From positions 3,944,043 to 4,008,042 of the forward strand of contig OX243825.1 in assembly GCA_945859605.1 (NCBI GenBank): a DNA stretch of 64,000 nucleotides, read 5' to 3'. Below are positions 18,324-29,900 of the stretch, piece after piece. A program made the position numbers and the translations under genes. This DNA comes from Lumbricus rubellus (lineage: Eukaryota > Annelida > Clitellata > Crassiclitellata > Lumbricidae). Under the pieces are notes generated by a model. The model made no database searches and was not told the origin of the DNA. It saw only the letters and a program-made list of their open reading frames with translations. The stretch's first letter is position 1; every line of letters starts with the position of its first letter.

Positions 18324-18600
18324 TCTGGCCGAAGTTATACTTCGTCCTTAACCGTTCACTTCGCTCATCGAAATAGACTTGACCTCTTGGTTTCTTGCTC
18401 TAGAACTGCTATGGCTCAGCCTCGATCATTTTCCCCAATTATTGGTCTTTCTCTTTGGAAAGCGCTTTCTCCTTCTGTTCGCGCTACACTAAGTTCTGTC
18501 TGGCTTTTCCCTTCTCTCTTCTCAAAACCTGATTCTTCTCGCAGAGCGAGATCGCCTCTGCACGATTCACCCAAGGCTACTAGATGCGCTTTATAAATGA
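18312..18600 (+). mobile_element. LINE ORF2 C-terminal fragment
   Basis: Frame with RLDLLVSCSRTAMAQ, RSFSPIIGLSLWKALSPS and VRATL, matching the LxVxxSRTAMAQxRSFxxIGPxxWNxLPPSxR region of LINE ORF2. It ends gatgcgctttataaatga, the typical 3' end. Confidence 0.6.
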
Positions 18601-18659
18601 CTAAATACGCAACAATAGGGTCTACAATACAATAATTATGAATTTATTTAGTTTTTCGT

Positions 18660-18910
18660 TTGAAGTTTAAACTGATACTGACTGTAATTAAGTTCAACTG
18701 GCTGGGGCACATGCTGAGGGAAGACTCGCTCTTGAGGACTCTTCTCGAGGGAAGAATGGAGGGAAAGCAAGCACCAGGAAAACCAAGAAAGATGATGTTG
18801 GACTGGATGGTGGACAGAGAACAGGGACGAGGAAATATATAAATCAAGGAAAAGGCACAGAATAGACAAGAATGGTATCGTTGGAATCGTGGACCTGCCC
18901 AAGGGTAGAA
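18660..18910 (+). mobile_element. LINE ORF2 C-terminal fragment
   Basis: Frame reading NWLGHMLREDSLLRTLLEG, RMEGKQAPGKPRKMMLDWM. Same conserved tail as 14130-14400, opposite orientation. 5' truncated and interrupted. Confidence 0.65.
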
Positions 18911-19294
18911 CACTAAAGAAGAAGAAATAGCTAAGTTTCAAGAATAACTTTAACTCTGCCTTTGTACAGAAACATAGGACTATTAGTAGGCCTACATGAC
19001 GCCAGTTATGCGGGTTAGTTTTTGGGGCAGGAGTAAAAATGCTGGACTGCCACTGTTGCAATCTCCCATAGGCCTATTCTTCTAAATGTAGTAAAAGGAA
19101 CACCCAGGTAATTTAGATAGCAACGGCCAAAGTTAGCTAAATTTGACTAGTTTCTCCATAGAAAAATATATAGGCCTAGGTCGGAGGAAGGATTATCCGA
19201 AAAATAAGATTGTGGTGTAAAACTTTCATCAACATCATTATTATAATGTCTGATGTCCTATTTCATTTCACATCCTGATATTATAAATATAATG

Positions 19295-21069
19295 CAGTGG
19301 TGTGCAAAAGTCTGGAACCACCTAGAAATATCGCATTTTTTCGACTTTCCAGTCTCTTACTCGCATATTTTCATATGCGCAATAAAAACTTTTGTGTGTA
19401 ACATCATGGGGGATACATTTGGCTATTAGAATCAACTTTTTATTCCAGGTTGAACAAAATTTTACCAGTTTGTACGTGGAAGTTGCCATGGTAATGGGTT
19501 TTTGTGTGTAAATCTCGTAATTTGCCCTTCCATGGCCATTGGTGTAAAAATATATTAGTATAGTTAAAACACGTCTTGTGTGATCTGATTTCGTTCATAA
19601 TCATTCACTCATTCATTCATTCATTTCGAAAATTTATATAGCGCCATTCAAATAAGCTACTCAGAGGTGCTCCAAGCCCAGCCACGGCTAAAAAGATAGA
19701 CCTTGGGCAACTGGTAGAAAGCAGGCAAATTATTCCGATGTAGTAAGCGTAGTAGGCTACTAATCATTTAGTTGGCGCTGAAAAGACAGTTTTGTGGACA
19801 GTTATGCCTCAGGATTTGGCGAACCACCCCTTATTCCTGATTATCTGTCTGCACAGTGTCTGCATTGAGTACACCATCTTAACGAGATGGTCAATGGTCA
19901 TGGGTAACGACACGGTACCAGATGGCGATGAGCGAGTTGCACAGCTTGCAATTACTGGTGTGGTGTTTCTTTGATATCTTTAAGGTTATTTTTGTGCCAG
20001 AAACTCTCAATCGGATTCCAATCTGTGGACTGGACAGACCAGTCCAGAGTCCTGGTGTTGTTCAGGTACCCAGTTGGATGAACTTGACGGTGAAGAATCC
20101 TCTGAAGATCATGCTCTGGGGCTGCATGGCTGCCATTGGAGCCGCACGCCTTCAATTCATCGATGGAATGGATAACCAGAGTGAGAATACTGCATAATAA
20201 TTGCATGGTGCCATCAGCAAGCAGCTGTTCCAGGTTCAGTTCTTCTCAGGATGACAGTGCAACATGCCATCGCGCCAAACCTGTCACCAACTGGGTGCCT
20301 GAACAACACCAGTACTCTGGACTGGTCTGTCCAGTACCCAGATTGGAATCCGATTGAGAGTTTCTGGCACAAAAATAACCTTAAAGATATCAAAGAGACA
20401 CCACACCAGTAATTGCAAGCTGTGCAACTCGCTCATCGCCATCTGGTACCGTGTCGTTACCCATGACCATTGACCATCTCGTTAAGATGGTGTACTCAAT
20501 GCAGACACTGTGCAGACAGATAATCAGGAATAAGGGGTGGTTCGCCAAATCCTGAGGCATAACTGTCCACAAAACTGTCTTTTCAGCGCCAACTAAATGA
20601 TTAGTAGCCTACTACGCTTACTACATCGGAATAATTTGCCTGCTTTCTACCAGTTGCCCAAGGTCTATCTTTTTAGCCGTGGCTGGGCTTGGAGCACCTC
20701 TGAGTAGCTTATTTGAATGGCGCTATATAAATTTTCGAAATGAATGAATGAATGAGTGAATGATTATGAACGAAATCAGATCACACAAGACGTGTTTTAA
20801 CTATACTAATATATTTTTACACCAATGGCCATGGAAGGGCAAATTACGAGATTTACACACAAAAACCCATTACCATGGCAACTTCCACGTACAAACTGGT
20901 AAAATTTTGTTCAACCTGGAATAAAAAGTTGATTCTAATAGCCAAATGTATCCCCCATGATGTTACACACAAAAGTTTTTATTGCGCATATGAAAATATG
21001 CGAGTAAGAGACTGGAAAGTCGAAAAAATGCGATATTTCTAGGTGGTTCCAGACTTTTGCACACCACTG
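19295..21069. mobile_element. Tc1-type foldback element, 783-bp arms
   Basis: The arms 19295-20077 and 20287-21069 are near-perfect reverse complements with Tc1-like ends CAGTGGTGTGCAAAAGTCTG. The 209-bp loop plus the right arm read, on the plus strand, pieces of a Tc1 transposase: IMLWGCMAAIGAARLQFIDG, then QDDSATCHRAK and DWNPIESFWH (the DxNPIE region). The left arm is an inverted copy of the 3' half. It also carries, in both arms, an older LINE 3' end. Flanks show TAATG on both sides rather than TA directly at both ends. Transcription would give a long double-stranded RNA. Confidence 0.8.
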
Positions 21070-21639
21070 TAATGGACATGCTCATTAACAAGCGTGTGAT
21101 TTCAGTAACATGACTCACTTCCAGATTATATAGTGAAGATATCGCTGTAGAATTTTCGCTATCACGCTAAACATTCGAGGATATGCGAGATGACAACAGA
21201 AAGAATGATGTTTTTTCTGACCGTAGACCCAAACAAGGGTCCTGAAATTCAAAACTATGAGGTCAAATAAAAATCCCGTATCGTTGTTTCCCAGACAGGC
21301 CTGTCTAATTATCTGTCCATAAATAATATAAATTATTGTGATCAATGTAAAAATGAAAATGAGGTAATTTGAAGCTCCTTTACTTATTAGCCAACATTGG
21401 AATAATGAGTCAAATAATTATGAGTTGACTTCTCACGACCTACTGTAACATGCATCAGCCGATGGAATACCAAAGCCAGTTCCAAGTCTGGTATACGAAA
21501 AATTATAGAAGAATCCATTAAGTATGACAGAGAGGTTAGACCAGACAAACGAATCATTCATAGTGGGGGGTATTTCAAACGGCTAAAGGACATCACTACG
21601 TGGAGTATGGTATGTATGTATTGTGTGTATGTGAATTTG

Positions 21640-21880
21640 TTATAGCGCCCCTTGAAGACTACTACTCAGGAGCGCTCCCAACTACAGTGCGGACACTGAA
21701 TGGGAGTTTCACGTGGATGCGTATGAGCAATTGTGAGTGATGGACTTGCTCAAGGTCATTATGCATGCATGTATGCATGCAAATATACATACATGCTAGC
21801 CTATACATAGATACCGTACATAGCCTACAAGCCCTACTTGCATACATACATGCGGGTTTCGAATCCGGTAACAAGTCGCT
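21640..21880 (-). repeat. tRNA-type SINE, reverse orientation, interrupted
   Basis: ttatagcgccccttgaagac at the left is the SINE 3' end; gagtttcacgtgg is the body. The B-box-like tttcgaatccgg at about 21857 is separated from it by a short cata-rich insertion (21765-21850). Confidence 0.55.
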
Positions 21881-22189
21881 CATCATTCTTGACGAACGGA
21901 TGCTACTAATCCACGTGCAGTGTTATGCACCTCTCTTCATACTCGACAGAGGGCCAACTCCTAACGATTAAAGGTTTAAAGTTTTGCTGGAGTGATGCAA
22001 CAAGGTGGTTTTGTTTCGCTAGAGGACCAACTCCTAACGATTTAAGGCTAAGTATTGTCGTAATTATTTCAATAGCTTATAATATTAATCGGCACGGCCA
22101 CAAACTCAACGAAAATCGCAATGCTCTAACTCTTTGGTGTAGCAGTGCTTCTTAGGTGCAGCTTCTGCATAGCCTAGTATTTGCAAGAG

Positions 22190-22490
22190 TTCTGTGTCTT
22201 ACTTCGGCTGTCCAGGGACGTCGTGCTCTACCTGTAGGCCTGTAGGGCCTACGTTCTTCCACTCAGGGTGAACTCCTCGTTATTTTCAGAGCACAAACTG
22301 CTCTTAGACAGCATCGTGCTTTCTCTGTTATTGCATGGCCCATGGTATAGAATGGGCTTCCACTGTCTATGAGCCTTCTGCCAAGTGTTTGCTCAGATGC
22401 ATTTATCGGAACCTTCAAACAGCTGAGGTTGGGTCGAGAACGCTTCTGAATAGAAACCTTGAAGTGGCGCTACGTAAATCTCAATGACGA
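22190..22490 (+). mobile_element. LINE ORF2 C-terminal fragment
   Basis: Reads ELLVIFRAQTALRQHRAFSV, then MxNGLPLSMSLLPS with one in-frame stop, ending in gtggcgctacgtaaatctc and gaatgaaag. Decayed 3' end of a LINE. Confidence 0.55.
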
Positions 22491-22904
22491 ATGAAAGAAT
22501 GATAATTACATAACATGATTAATAGGGCTTCGGTTTAATCACCGTCTGTTGCGATTTTACAGCACAACGTAGCAGCTAATTACATGGTATCAAGCTATAG
22601 CATAGCCTAATTAAATTTTTTGGTCTATTATGGGGTCTTCATGTATCGCGTCAGACCAGAAGGGCACTCGGAAATGCAATAAGAAAACACACAATCCCAT
22701 AGTGAAGGAACCAGCGTTTCTCTGCATAATAATGCCCAGCATTCAAGCTAAATTCACAGATGCTACGTCAAACCAAAGTAGGCCTAGATGTCCAAAAGTT
22801 CTACAAGGATGAAATATCAAAGTTACTGTAGGCCTCATCATGATATGCGCAAATAGAGAAAATCGTAACTAGCAGAATAATAACATATCGTAACGAGGTC
22901 CATA

Positions 22905-23403
22905 GGCGTAGGAGACGAGGGTCCAGAGGGGGGGGGCAAATGCCCCCCCCCCCAAATTTCGGGGAAGTGTGGTTTTTCGGGCAAGCAGTCCGGGAAAAGT
23001 AAAAACAAAATGTATAAAAAAATTAAGAAATTTTGGAATTTAGACTAAAAAAAAAGGTCGTCAGATTTTTCGGGCGGAAAAGTAACGGTAATTTTCGGGC
23101 ATTTTCGACCGGACGACTAAAAAAAAAGGTCGTCAGATTTTTCGGGCGGAAAAGTAACGGTAATTTTCGGGCAATTTCGACCGGACGACTACAAAAAAAA
23201 AGGTCGTCAGATTTTTCGGGCGGAAAAGTAGCCTAACGGTAATTTTCGGGCAATTTCGACCGGACGACTAAAAGAAAAGAAAAAAAAGGTCGTCAAATAA
23301 AGTTACGGGAATTTTTGGCCGGACGGAAAAAAGTCTTCAGATTTTTCGGGCAAAAGGGAAACTTTTGCCCCCCCCACTCCTGAAATGTCCCCTAAGCCTA
23401 TGA
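22905..23403. repeat. G-rich element with about 70-bp minisatellite
   Basis: Starts ccataggcgtaggagacgag and ends cctaagcctatgac, an imperfect inverted pair. Inside are three full and one partial unit with aaaggtcgtcagatttttcg and ttttcgaccggacgac. Related fragments are at 32100-32290 and 39970-40085. The third unit carries a GCC-TA insertion (23231-23235). Confidence 0.75.
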
Positions 23404-23633
23404 CTAGATCTATAGCATTTTAAGTAAAAATCGCAACAACATTATAGGAATAAAACATAACACATACAATGTAGATTCCGTTACAACAGCAGGCTACGCA
23501 AGACATTCAAATGCAACTAGTTTTAGTTGATTGACCTAGCGTTGGGGTGCTTTGCATAAATTTTGTTAGAGTAATGACGACATCTTTAGTACCGTAAGAA
23601 GTCAGTGGGCCTATAAAGACGACGTGTTAGGTT

Positions 23634-23639
23634 TTTATT
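23634..23639 (-). promoter_or_regulatory. Candidate polyadenylation signal of gene 3
   Basis: AATAAA on the minus strand, about 157 nt after the gene 3 stop. The paralogous position downstream of gene 4 (near 44335) no longer has the hexamer. Confidence 0.35.
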
Positions 23640-23795
23640 CACGTCGGTATAATAAACAGGAACAGATCTTCTGTGAAATTTAAATACGACAAAACGACAA
23701 TTTTTTCGCAAGTTTCGCATGAAGTTTGTTAACAGATCTCCATTCCGTGTGTCTAGTGAGATGATATAAACAGGCGTTAAAAATTGAAAGTCAAG

Positions 23796-23912
23796 CTATG
23801 CTGACAGCATCTGCGTATAGCCTAAACTCTCTTCTTGCGCTGCTTGTCCATTCTGCGGAACTACTTTACGTGGACCGTATTCCATAGCCAGGTCAGCGTA
23901 AGTAACTTCCTT
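23796..23912 (-). CDS. Gene 3 last exon: ITIM-like cytoplasmic tail
   Basis: Acceptor CTGTTTACCAG, phase 0. It encodes KEVTYADLAMEYG, then PRKVVPQNGQAAQEES and LGYTQMLSA, and stops at 23796-23798. VTYADL is a canonical ITIM ([SIVL]xYxx[LIV]) of the type that recruits SHP phosphatases in vertebrates. The final YTQM is a YxxM motif created by a GCC-TA insertion at 23820-23824 relative to gene 4, where the site is SVYAAV. Confidence 0.65.
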   Translation of the reverse strand, partial: KEVTYADLAMEYGPRKVVPQNGQAAQEESLGYTQMLSA

Positions 23913-26900
23913 CTGGTAAACAGACATGTAACAAATACTACAATATTAACTGTAGTCTGATCCACATGTTTGCAACTGAAATCCAAATCTATGCCAAATT
24001 TAATCCCAAATTTAATAAAAGTTGGTCTAATCGAATACAACTGCGCTGACTTTAATCCAGATGCATTTTTGGATAATCTGTCGGAAAATAATAATAATAT
24101 TGACTTACTTGACTTATGGCCTTGGCGATGCCCCAGCACACGGAAGCCGCTCATCTATGGAAGCTCTCCCTCCATCTCCCTCTGTTCTCCGCCTGATGCA
24201 CAGCCTCCTGCATCGACAGCCCCATCTCCTGACAGTCCTCCCTTATAATAATAATAATATTAAAAATAATAAATTGTAATAATAGCAAAATAATATATCA
24301 ACAAAATAAAAATAAAAATAAAAATAAAATAATATAATGATAATATAATAATAACAACAATATAACAGCAACAACAATAATAACTGTAGTAACAGGATCC
24401 AAAAACAAAATTCATGCATCTATTAATAATTCTATATAATAAAATTTTATCTATTCGTCTGTGTGTCTGTATGTCTCTCTGCCTGTTTATCTATCTGTTG
24501 GATATCATGTATTTAATAGGTTGACATACTTACTTACATACTTACTTTAGTGTAACGCACAGTTCTCGTGCAACATCCGGGGATCCGGAGTTCAGTTGAT
24601 TTATGTTTGATACATTGATCGTTGATTCAATAAATGTTGAAGTATTAAAACTGAATATACAACATATTGGCGACGAGGATAATAATTCGAAATGTCGGCC
24701 AAAATTAAGGACTTTGATCCAAATTTGGAAACATGGAAACGTTTCTTCCAACGGTTGAACTTTTATTTCATCGAAGAAGGTATTGATGAGTCAGAAAACA
24801 ACGCGTTGAAGCGTAAGGCCATTTTGTGCCGCACAATGGGTATTAGCCTATTCAATAAATATTGCGACATTCACCCCGTGGACGTGGAGAATGCTACATT
24901 TGATCAAATAGTGGGAAGAATCGAGACCATAGTTAACCCACGACCCTTGGAAATTGCAGAACGATTTTGTTTCTACACACGCCGTCAACAACGAGGAGAA
25001 ACAGCGGCGGACTACATGGCTGCCTTGAGGAAGCTATCATTGACATGCAATTTCGAAAATGACTCTGTATCACCTGTTAATGGACGACTACGCGATCAGT
25101 TTGTTTGCGGAATGTCGAATGCAGAGATTCAAAAATACCTCCTTCAACAGCAAGAATTGACAATCGAGAATGTGGTAAGATTCGCAGCGTCATTTGAGGC
25201 AGCCGAGAAAACGTCCGTTATGCTGCAGACTTCTGCGGCAACGCCATCTGGTTCTACAGAAATTAGTGCGGTGACATCAGACGACAGGAAAAATCCAAAC
25301 AAGAAGCCAAATCATTCCAAGGACGGTGTAATCACTGTGGCAAGGTAAACCACCACCATCCTGAATATTGTAAATTTCGTAATGCTACTTGTTACAATTG
25401 TTCCAAAACAGGTCATATAACTCCTGTTTGTGCTAAACCCAAGGGAAAAGGACATGACCGAAAACAAATGCGAAATAATACAGACAGATCTGGAGTGAAA
25501 GTACAACCAGTTGAGATGGGTGATGAATCATTGTCATTCTCTTCCAATGAAGAATTTAATTATGTATGCACAATTGAAAACAATCCCGCCGCGAAGATTC
25601 TCGCTGATCTTTCTTTTGACGGAAGGGACGTAACACTTGAGGTCGACACAGGAACGGGTGTCACATTACTTACACGAAGAGACTGGCAAACGATAGGATG
25701 TCCTGTCCTGACACCTACAAAACTACAATTTAGATCATACAGTGGTCATAAATTAAGAGTTTTAGGTTATTTTGAAGCCACAGTCACTTATGATGGAAAA
25801 CATTATAATTCAATGCCATCATATGTAGTTGATAGCAACCGCATGTCGTTGTTGGGAAGGACGTGGTTGGATCGTATGCACCTCGATATTGGACGATGTC
25901 GCAGAGAGGGAGAGATCCGGAATCCGATTGACATCAACGAAGTCAACGACGACAAGATGGTGAAAGAGATTGTGCAGGAGTTCTCATCTCTGTTCGACGG
26001 ATCCCTTGGTTGCATTAGAAACACAGAAGTAAGTTTACAAATCGATCCGAATATCAATGTTCGAAAATTTTGGCCTGCAAGACGGATACCTTTTGCACTG
26101 AAAAATAAAGTCGAAATGGAACTTAATCGAATGCAACAAGCTGGGGTAATAGAAAAAATCCAGGACGACATCTCAGAATATGCATCACCAATAGTGGTCG
26201 TTTCGAAACGTAGCACTGATGCGATCCGGATATGTGGTGACTTCAAAGTATCAGTAAACAGGGCACTACGCACGGAACATTATCCATTACCACGAACGGA
26301 GGATCTGTTCGCCAAACTCGGTCGGTGCAAATATTTCACAAAGTTGGACTTTTCGGAGGCATATCATCAAATACGAATCGACACCCATGCACAGAAACTG
26401 CTCGTCATCAATACACCAAAAGGGCTGTATCGATTTTTACGAATGCCCTTCGGCATTGGTCCAGCACCGGCAAAGTTTCAGCGGATAATGGACAAGCTTT
26501 TGTCTGGAATTTCGGGAGTCGTGTGTTCGTTGGATGACGTGTTGATTGCATCGGAATCGCTGGATACCCATTTGAAAACATTACGACAGGTGTTTAAACG
26601 ATTTCTCGATGCTGGAGTTCGATTGAGTTTAACCAAGTGTGTGCTCCTTTCCAAATCAGTACAGTATTTGGGTCACATGGTTGACGAAGACGGCTTGCAC
26701 ACCGCACCATCCACAATCAAAGCGATTATAAACGCACCGGAACCGAGTAATGTTGGACAATTACGAGCATTTCTCGGATTGGTTAACTATTACGGCAAGT
26801 TTGTGGACGACCTGTCTACACTATGCTCACCACTCTATCAGTTGCTACGCAAGGATATCCGTTGGCAGTGGAGTGATGAACAACGAACAGCCTTTGAAAC

Positions 26901-29900
26901 TTTGAAGCGAATCTTGTCCAGTCCTCCTATTCTATGCCACTATGATCCTAGTTTACCGATTGGACTCGCAGCTGACGCATCCAGCTATGGTGTCGGGGTG
27001 TCACTGTTTCATACGTTTCCTGATGGCAGTGAACGACCAATTGCTTACGCTTCGAAGACATTAAATTCGTCACAACGTAATTACGCCCAAATCGAGAAAG
27101 AAGCTTACGGAATTATATTCGGAGTTTCTAAGTTCAAGCAATATTTGTATGGCCGAAGATTTACGTTGGTGACCGATCACAAACCATTAGTAGCACTATT
27201 TGGTCCAGATAAACCTATTCCAGACCGCGCTTCAGCTCGAATTCAACGCTGGGCATTGACATTGATGGCATATTCTTATGACATTCGCTATAAGAACACC
27301 TCAGAACACGGCAATGCTGATGGTTTATCCAGACTTCCATTGGTGGCGGATGACGATGATGTTGATATTTTTGATATTGATGAACTCTGTGCACCTGAAT
27401 TTTCTCACAAGCGACTGGCAGAGGAAACTAAGAGGGACGCAACTTTAGCCACCGTACGCCGTTACCTAGAAGGAAGTTGGCCAGCAGATAGACCTGCATC
27501 ACTGGACGCGTTCTACATTCGGCGTACAGAACTATCTATCGAGGATGGCTGTATTTGTTGGGGATCCCGAATGATAATTCCACGATCAATTCAAAGTGAC
27601 ACCCTCACAGAACTCCATCAGGGTCATCCAGGCATGACACGAATGAAGAGCCTAGCACGTTCGTTCGTCTGGTGGCCAAATATGGACATTGAAATCGAGA
27701 GAGTTGTCCGCACCTGTCAACACTGTCAATCAGTTCAGGCAGAAGCACCACAAGCATCTGTTCATCCATGGGAATTTCCTGAGAAGCCGTGGTACCGGTT
27801 ACATATTGACTATGCCGGACCAACACATGGTCATATGTGGTTAGTCTGCGTGGATGCACGGACTAAGTGGGCTGAAGCAATACCAGTAAAATCAGCGACA
27901 TCTGCGGTGACTGTCCACATTTTACTATCCCTGATAGCCCGATTCGGAGTGCCTTCACAGATAGTTTCGGACAATGGTACACAGTTTACCAGTGGTGAAT
28001 TTCAGCAATTCTGTAAAAGATTCGGCATACAACACATACAGACTTCTCCTTATCATCCACGCTCAAACGGTGAAGCAGAACGTTTTGTGAGAACTCTAAA
28101 GGAGGTTCTGGGGACAAAGGAAGTGACATTTGAAGTTTTGATGTATCGCGTACATCGATTCTTGTTGTCCTATCGCAATACGGCACACGCGACAACTGGT
28201 GTTTCACCGGCACAAATGCTTTTCAACCGACGAGTACAAATGCCTTTAGATTCCATGCGCCTCAGACCAGAGGACCGGGTACGCAAATCACAAGAAGGTC
28301 AAGCAAACCCAGTGTCCAAGGATCGAACTTTTCGTTCGGGCGATCATGTGTGGGCGCGAGATTATCGGAATCAAGGAAAGTGGCTTGACGGAACAATATT
28401 GCAGAAAACCGGACCACTATCATATCGCGTTCAGGTTGGTTCCAAAGTTTGGCGTCGACACATTGACCAACTGATCACACGAATGGAAGAAGATCAATCA
28501 GAACCAGAACCGACAATTGGTTTTCATAACAACATACCGTCAGTGTCCCATCAATTCAATTGGACACCGCATCAGTTCCAGTCTACCGTCGGTACCAAAT
28601 CAATTCCAGAAACACTAATTAATCCTGGTACAGTTGAAACCAACATATCTCGTCAGATGCATTCACCTGGACTAGAATACAGGACGGAGGATTTCCCAAG
28701 CGTGATTGAACCGAGAGTTGTTCTTGCGCCTGAGAAGGAATACCAAGATGCCAAGTACCAATCTCGTTTGACAGATGACATAGGAACCGTACCAAACCTT
28801 GTTTTTCGTCGTTCTGGAAGAGATCATAGACGTCCAGAACGTTTAATTGAGGAAATATAAACATATTATCTGTTTTGCTTCACATTGCTGATATTTTAAG
28901 CGGAAGGGTGTTGGATATCATGTATTTAATAGGTTTACATACTTACTTACATACTTACTTTAGTTTAACGCACAGTTCTCGTGCAACATCCGGGGATCCG
29001 GAGTTCAGTTGATTTATGTTTTGATACATTGATCGTTGATTCAATAAATGTTGAAATATTAAAACTGAATATACAACACTATCCATAAAATTGAATCTGT
29101 TATCTATAATATTCTATAATACACCCGTCTCGGTCTTTCCGCCGAACCCATCCGCATGTAAATTTCCTGGTTTCGATGAGAGGGAACAACATGCATGTCG
29201 CAAATTAAGCAGTAAAAAGACTCAATCCCCCGTGGCCCTCACTGATTACGAGGGAGAACGCTTCCTGTCGTCGGCCCACTAGAGTCTTTCCATGAGGTTT
29301 TGGTCGATTTATAAGGGCATTTTGCATCATTAAACTCTAAGCCCGATAGTTTTTTAAACACTGGACAGTCTTCTGTGGTCCATGCTTTCTGGCCTACCCT
29401 TATTAGGTTAAACTTCAGGGCTTTTTAAACGTGCAGTTGTACACAAAATGTGCAGTTCTAAATGAATTTGTGCAGTTGTAGAAGCACTTCTGTGCAATTA
29501 AAACTACATGTAGTTGAAGAAGGCCATTTTCATCCGATCGGGAGTAATTTACCAAGGAGGATGAGAAAGGAAAGAAGGGGCTGTGCAGTTCTAAAAATTT
29601 CTTAAGGCGTTGCGACAACGGGATTTTTTTTATCACAATAATTCGTGACGTAATGAAGCGCAATAACTTGATTTGATATCGCAGATGTGAAATAATACAA
29701 CTGAAAACTACAGGGTGGCTCAAAAAAAATGTACCACCGGATAAAATGCGATATCTTCGCAACCGATTGAACTTTTTCTGCGACAAATTCCCAATTTGCA
29801 GGGGAATGAATTTACAACAATCCCTGAAAGTTTCAGTTGAAACTTTTCATGTTTGCAAAAGTTACAGCTGTTCAAACTTAAAATTTCGTTTTTTCAAATT

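Larger units (their letters stand above)
17585..23633. other. Intergenic region between gene 3 and gene 2
   Basis: Six kilobases filled by repeats: an inverted repeat (18127-18323), LINE fragments (18312-18600, 18660-18910, 22190-22490), a Tc1 foldback (19295-21069), a SINE (21640-21880), a G-rich minisatellite element (22905-23403) and the left end of a segmental duplication (from about 22487). A short direct repeat around ccaactcctaacgatt occurs at 21955 and 22027. No host gene seen. Confidence 0.5.
22487..24495. repeat. Segmental duplication copy A, left part
   Basis: Homologous to 42926-45248 over several blocks: 22487-22885 with 42926-43275, and 23572-24495 with 44262-45060. It includes gene 3's last exon. 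The middle differs by insertions (a minisatellite element here, a small MITE in copy B). The copy continues after the LTR element at 29079-29415. Confidence 0.8.
24496..29078 (+). mobile_element. Ty3/gypsy LTR retrotransposon, near-complete
   Basis: 4583 bp, bounded by LTRs of 169 and 170 bp and a 5-bp target duplication CTATC (24491-24495 and 29079-29083). The order gag, NC zinc knuckles, protease, RT, RNase H, integrase is that of Ty3/gypsy; the short LTRs suggest a Mag-like lineage. A TGG-starting primer-binding site candidate follows the 5' LTR (24668) and a purine-rich tract (agcggaaggg) precedes the 3' LTR. The two LTRs differ by three substitutions and one 1-nt indel, so insertion is fairly recent. 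It sits in a gene 3 intron, antisense to the gene. Confidence 0.93.
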
